Shown here one piece after another: positions 32,852-34,573 of a stretch of 34,573 nucleotides of DNA. The notes under the pieces were generated by a model that had not been told where the DNA came from, did not search any database, and saw nothing but the letters and a program-made list of their open reading frames with translations. Both the position numbers and the translations under genes were made by a program. This stretch comes from UBA4717 sp002404395 (GTDB lineage Bacteria > Bacillota > Clostridia > Oscillospirales > CAG-272), in NCBI GenBank assembly GCA_937902275.1, contig CALFNW010000030.1, forward strand, positions 1 to 34,573, given 5' to 3'. Positions within the stretch are counted from its first letter, which is position 1, and each line of letters starts with the position of its first letter.

Positions 32852-33652
32852 ATGAGTAAAGTAATAAGCACCAAAGCGCGCGATCCTATATATGCCGATT
32901 GGAATCCGTGGCACGGCTGTACAAAAATCAGTCCCGGCTGCAAGTATTGCTATGTTTACAGACAGGATGAGATGTACGGTGCGGAAAAATCAAGCAGTGT
33001 GTGCCGTAAAACTGCAAACTTTGATCTGCCGATAAAGAAAAAAAGAGACGGAAGCTACAAACTGCCGCCCGGAAAAATTGTTTTTACCTGCTTCACCTCG
33101 GACTTTTTGCTTGATTCCGCCGACGCCTGGCGCGACGACTGCTGGCGTATGATCCGCGAAAGAAGCGACTGTTATTTTTACTTTTTCACCAAGCGCATCG
33201 AACGTCTCGCCAACCTCCTGCCTGAGGATTGGGGAGACGGCTACGAAAATGTGCTTGTCGGATGCACGGTGGAAAATCAACAGCTTGCCGATTTCAGACT
33301 GCCGATATTCAAGGCGCTCCCGCTCAAACACAAATCAATAATCGTCGCTCCTATGCTTGAAGCGATCGATCTGTCGGAATTTCTCGACGACACCATCGAA
33401 GAAGTTTCCGCAAGCGGCGAATCAGGCCTTGAAGCACGTCTCTGCCGTTATGAGTGGATACTTTCGTTACGGGAACAATGCGTTGAAAGAAATATCCCGT
33501 TTGCTTTTCATCAAACGGGCGCACACTTTGAAAAGGACGGAAAGCTATATAACATCAAACGCTGTGATCAGATACGCCAGGCTAAACGTGCGAACATTGA
33601 CTTCCGCATCGGACGCGACTCGATCCCCGAAACTGCTAAACGCAATAATTAA
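32852..33652 (+). CDS. DUF5131 family protein (phage Gp37/Gp68-like)
   Basis: 266 residues. The N-terminal WNPWHGCTKISPGCKYCY motif (about 17-34) with spaced cysteines is the DUF5131 hallmark and resembles a metal or iron-sulfur cluster site of radical-SAM type. Later come FTKRIERL, the VGCTVENQ strand and SGESG (about 189-193), also conserved in the family. The function is not established; the family occurs in phages and in bacteria. AAGGAG sits at the end of the araC gene. Coupling of 5 nt to a carbohydrate regulator is unusual for this family. Confidence 0.85.
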   Translation: MSKVISTKARDPIYADWNPWHGCTKISPGCKYCYVYRQDEMYGAEKSSSVCRKTANFDLPIKKKRDGSYKLPPGKIVFTCFTSDFLLDSADAWRDDCWRMIRERSDCYFYFFTKRIERLANLLPEDWGDGYENVLVGCTVENQQLADFRLPIFKALPLKHKSIIVAPMLEAIDLSEFLDDTIEEVSASGESGLEARLCRYEWILSLREQCVERNIPFAFHQTGAHFEKDGKLYNIKRCDQIRQAKRANIDFRIGRDSIPETAKRNN

Positions 33653-33698
33653 AAAGGCGCAGTGCAGGATGCATTAAGGCACATATTGTAAACATTAC

Positions 33699-33735
33699 AA
33701 ATCTCCCCGAACGAAAAATTCGTTCGGGGAGATTT
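33699..33735. terminator. Inverted repeat/terminator between DUF5131 gene and gpsA
   Basis: 17-bp perfect stem (33699-33715 with 33719-33735) with an AAA loop, placed between convergent genes. Arms end in AAAT/ATTT, giving short T-runs on both strands. Confidence 0.7.
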
Positions 33736-33743
33736 AACCAATA

Positions 33744-34573
33744 TTAAGCTTTGATTTCAAAATCATTCCACGGGATCACGACTTCTTTGCCTTTGTTGAT
33801 TATCGAATCTATCAGCATCAACAGCGGAAAATCCGAAGCGTTAAGCTCTCCGCGCGCGTCAAGTTTTCTTACCGCATCAGCCGCCAGAGTCGCAATTGCA
33901 ACCGATTCAAGAGTCACGCCCGCCAGAATTTCACGTGCCTGCGTATATGTTTTGCCGAAGCCGAGCAGCTTTCCGAGTCTGCGGGTCCTGCCGCCGAATA
34001 TAGTTACGTACAAGTCACCGGCAAAAAATGCGAGCGTTTCTGCTTTGCCTCCGACAAATTTCATCAGCTTCATCGCCTCGCGCGTTGCCGCGGTAAACAA
34101 TGCCGCCTGCGGATTATACAGCTCTGCGGCACCCTCGCCGTGTATTTTTTCATTTTGTCCGATCGCAAGCGATACGCCGAGCGCATATGCATTTTTCATC
34201 GCAACTCCGCATTCGAGACCGATAATATCGGTAGTCAGCGTAATATGATAATAGTCGGTTTCAAGCAGTTTTTTCAACCGTTCAAGCACAGCCGTATCTC
34301 TGCCGCAAAAAGCGATCTCGGTCTGTGCACGGCGGGTCAGCTCAAAGCTTATGACCGGGCCTCCGACCGCGTTTATACTTAACCGTCCGCCGCAACGCTC
34401 GGTCATAGCCTCCGGAAAGCTCACGAGACTGCCGTCCGGGCGCGCCTCAAGTCCCTTTGTAACAGACAGCACCACCGCTTCATCGGGCAGGCGCGGCAAA
34501 ACGGTTGATTCAAACCAACTTACGCCGAAGCTGTTTACGCCGCTTATCACCAAATCCGCACCCTGCAATGCTT
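33744..34573 (-). CDS. gpsA: NAD(P)H-dependent glycerol-3-phosphate dehydrogenase (5' end outside window)
   Basis: Reduces dihydroxyacetone phosphate to sn-glycerol-3-phosphate for phospholipid synthesis, in the cytoplasm. About 276 codons are visible; the missing N-terminus should carry the first Rossmann glycine loop. Seen here are the end of the nucleotide domain (LSVTKGLE, NAVGGPVISFEL) and the catalytic-domain lysine in AMKNAYALG. Further on are GDLYVTIFGGRTRRLG in the place of the usual GDL.VT motif, and LESVAIA near the end. The sequence is somewhat divergent: the common KNV.A.AAG helix reads MKNAYALGVSLAIG. The TTG at 34568 is internal; the frame stays open to the window edge. Confidence 0.8.
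   Translation of the reverse strand, partial: ALQGADLVISGVNSFGVSWFESTVLPRLPDEAVVLSVTKGLEARPDGSLVSFPEAMTERCGGRLSINAVGGPVISFELTRRAQTEIAFCGRDTAVLERLKKLLETDYYHITLTTDIIGLECGVAMKNAYALGVSLAIGQNEKIHGEGAAELYNPQAALFTAATREAMKLMKFVGGKAETLAFFAGDLYVTIFGGRTRRLGKLLGFGKTYTQAREILAGVTLESVAIATLAADAVRKLDARGELNASDFPLLMLIDSIINKGKEVVIPWNDFEIKA

Overview
The window looks like a chromosomal segment of a spore-forming, glycan-degrading Clostridia bacterium of moderate GC content, most like an uncultured gut Oscillospirales-type organism (inference). The pointers are both dipicolinate synthase subunits and a SpoIID peptidoglycan hydrolase, strong AGGAGG-type ribosome sites, consensus TTGACA/TATAAT promoters, very large secreted modular glycosidases, and many AraC-family regulators paired with glycoside hydrolases. 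No tRNA, rRNA, CRISPR array, phage structural gene, transposase or attachment site was seen.

Layout. 1-1947: 3' part of a clan GH-A (GH42-like) glycosidase, closed by a terminator. 2173-5813: dpaA-dpaB behind a mother-cell-sigma-like promoter, a ROK glucokinase with its own sigma-A promoter, and convergent spoIID, with a 16-bp bidirectional terminator between the last two. 6033-7406: stand-alone citrate synthase with a long structured leader. 7869-20501 (minus): a two-gene operon of giant exported proteins. The first is a 3027-residue GH2 beta-galactosidase with Big_2, CBM6-like, F5/8-type and InlB repeats. The second is a 1172-residue protein that is a paralogue of the first protein's C-terminal ~1150 residues and has no catalytic domain. 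20771-21559: a divergent AraC regulator. 21716-24949 (minus): L-fucose isomerase (very clear), a 97-residue orphan beta-domain like the C-terminus of GH39 enzymes, and a DMT/EamA transporter. 25340-27020: two convergent AraC regulators. 27336-30921: an intracellular GH2 enzyme and two xylose-isomerase-like TIM-barrel sugar isomerases, the second (Hyi-like) with its own promoter interlocked with the upstream terminator. 31004-31856 (minus): a gene graveyard in which the first 57 codons of xylA join a doubly deleted, stop-containing GH3 beta-glucosidase remnant. 32031-33652: a fourth AraC regulator followed by a DUF5131 (Gp37/Gp68-like) protein. 33744-34573 (minus): glycerol-3-phosphate dehydrogenase, cut by the window edge.

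How the parts fit (inference). The secreted giants would bind and trim galactose/fucose-containing glycans outside the cell. Products would enter by transporters not present here, since the only transporter visible is a DMT-type carrier. They would then be processed by the cytoplasmic GH2, FucI, the TIM-barrel isomerases and glucokinase. Each sugar cluster has its own adjacent AraC regulator.

The most unusual material is a ~180-200 residue module present six times in the two giant proteins, interleaved with InlB-type repeats, together with a shared C-terminal domain and no recognisable cell-wall anchor. Also notable are the xylA/GH3 remnant locus and a small GCCGC-loop-GCGGC leader hairpin recurring upstream of three metabolic genes.
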